Source: Venturia oleaginea
Lineage: Eukaryota > Ascomycota > Dothideomycetes > Venturiales > Venturiaceae
Assembly (NCBI GenBank): GCA_013176395.1
Contig: JABMLP010000012.1
Span: 496,001 to 560,000, forward strand
Reading direction: 5' to 3'
DNA: 64,000 nucleotides
Shown in pieces: positions 63,223 through 64,000 of the stretch. Position 1 is the stretch's first letter. Every line of letters begins with the position of its first letter. Under the pieces are notes generated by a model. The model saw nothing but the letters and a program-made list of their open reading frames with translations. It had not been told where the DNA came from and did no database searches. A program made the translations under genes and the position numbers.

Positions 63223-63635
63223 ATGAAGACCACAATCACCATCCCTCTTCTCCTCAGCTCTCTAGCTGCCTCCTCTCAAGCCATACAGATCAACTTCTGC
63301 ACCAACGCAAACTTTGGCGGCATCTGCCGAACCGCCAATGTTCCCAGAAACGCTTGCTGTATGTTCCTGTCACTATCCCATGACTTTACTAATGCAATGA
63401 GCAGGGAACGTACCAGCCTCTAGCAACGATAAAACCAGCTCCCTCGATACCTTTGGTGCCACCTGCACATTCTACAAGTACGTATTACAATTCGTTTGAA
63501 CTTTTGAGATGGAAACTGATCTAACATGTTGCCAGGAATGGTGGTTGTGGCGGAACTTCGTTCAGAGCTAGAGGTCGCAACCCAATCATTCCCGCCAACA
63601 TGAACGACAAGATCAGCTCTGTCAGGTGCACTTAG
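63223..63635 (+). CDS. Small Cys-rich secreted protein (possible beta/gamma-crystallin-like fold)
   Basis: Three exons, 63223-63358, 63405-63477 and 63536-63635, give 102 residues. The first 20 form a signal peptide (MKTTITIPLLLSSLAASSQA). The mature part has six cysteines: INFCTNANFGGICRTANVPR, NACWNVP, ATCTFYKNGGCGG and a final SSVRCT. Patterns such as NFGGIC, VPRNACWNVP and NDKISS, found in two related halves, suggest a Greek-key fold like small secreted crystallin-type proteins. Small size, secretion and three potential disulfides are also what effector searches look for, but no function can be stated. Both introns are GT-AG, and the first interrupts the Trp codon. Confidence 0.82.
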
Positions 63636-63929
63636 ATCTGTTGAGGGATAGAAGCTGTTTTGCGTGGGTGGGGTGAGGGAGCCTGGCAGTGGAGGGCATA
63701 GGAAGGATTCTACAGTCTCTCGTTTTATTGTCAGTAGAAGTGGATTTTAGTATAGGGATGGCGCACTATATAGGTATAAATGAGACTGATCACCTCGCCT
63801 TGTTTTGAACGTTTGGGTGCTCGTCCGTAGTCGGATACAGGGGCAAGAAATTAATGCTAAGATTAGGGCCTGCTCGCCAAGCGGTTATTTGATATTTTCA
63901 TGATAACAAAAAGGAACTTCTCGTGTATA

Positions 63930-64000
63930 GGAGCGGTAACTCAGTGGTAGAGTGTGGGATTGCAGTACCCAACAGAATATATCCTGAAGTCAGGTGTTCG
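63930..64000 (+). tRNA. tRNA-Cys (GCA) with a 15 nt intron, cut by the window end
   Basis: GGAGCGG is the 5' acceptor strand, TA positions 8-9, ACTC/GAGT the D stem around AGTGGTA, and TGGGA the 5' anticodon strand. The loop reads TTGCAG, with anticodon GCA at 63962-63964. The 15 bases 63966-63980 then interrupt it at the standard intron site after position 37, and TCCTG closes the stem. AAGTC is the variable loop, AGGTG the T-stem 5' half, and TTCG the start of the T loop. The 3' half of the T stem and acceptor lies beyond the window. Confidence 0.85.

Overview
The window is nuclear DNA of a filamentous ascomycete (Pezizomycotina). Genes carry short 45-60 bp GT-AG introns with CTRAC-like branch sites. 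The gene set is typical of such fungi: Dsc3, Eaf3, Cnl2/NKP2, rhodopsin-domain integral membrane proteins, SLATT_fungal proteins, GH105, a BBE-type oxidase, and Fot1/pogo and MULE transposons. A leotiomycete is plausible, but that is only an impression from gene content.

Region 1 to about 17.3 kb is ordinary euchromatin. It holds an NADP-dependent alcohol dehydrogenase, CTF8, acetyl-CoA synthetase, an ADAM metalloprotease, a dead BTB gene, DSC3, a small Dabb protein, ISA1 and a GST. Region 17.3-24.1 kb is gene-poor. It contains a 224 bp TA-flanked MITE, two related SLATT-domain genes (one without the second membrane helix) and a secreted GH105, together with short palindromic elements of one dispersed family.

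Region 24.1-46.7 kb is again gene-dense: a secreted Pro/Gln-rich protein, a GFA-type enzyme, EAF3 divergent from CNL2, a 1043-residue protein with repeated Cys modules, a secreted beta-propeller, NRK1, and a mitochondrial AAA ATPase between two rhodopsin-domain membrane proteins.

Region 46.7-64 kb is accessory. A secreted BBE-like oxidase is followed, on the minus strand, by a broken patatin-NACHT gene resembling a fungal NOD-like receptor. A 1485 bp pogo element sits at a TA beside its Walker A motif, and a 3730 bp Mutator-like element with a 10 bp target duplication sits inside its patatin domain. In both cases joining the flanks (one target copy kept) gives uninterrupted family-like protein sequence at the junction. 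The MULE carries a GACT microsatellite of about 535 bp, a 7 bp minisatellite abuts the patatin start, and a 353 bp tandem duplication lies further out. The window ends with a small Cys-rich secreted protein and the 5' part of an intron-containing tRNA-Cys.

Several apparent frameshifts (acetyl-CoA synthetase, BBE oxidase, pogo transposase, patatin) are each explained by one base in a short run. Assembly error and real mutation cannot be separated from this sequence alone. All gene models come from splice-site reading plus family knowledge; nothing was searched.
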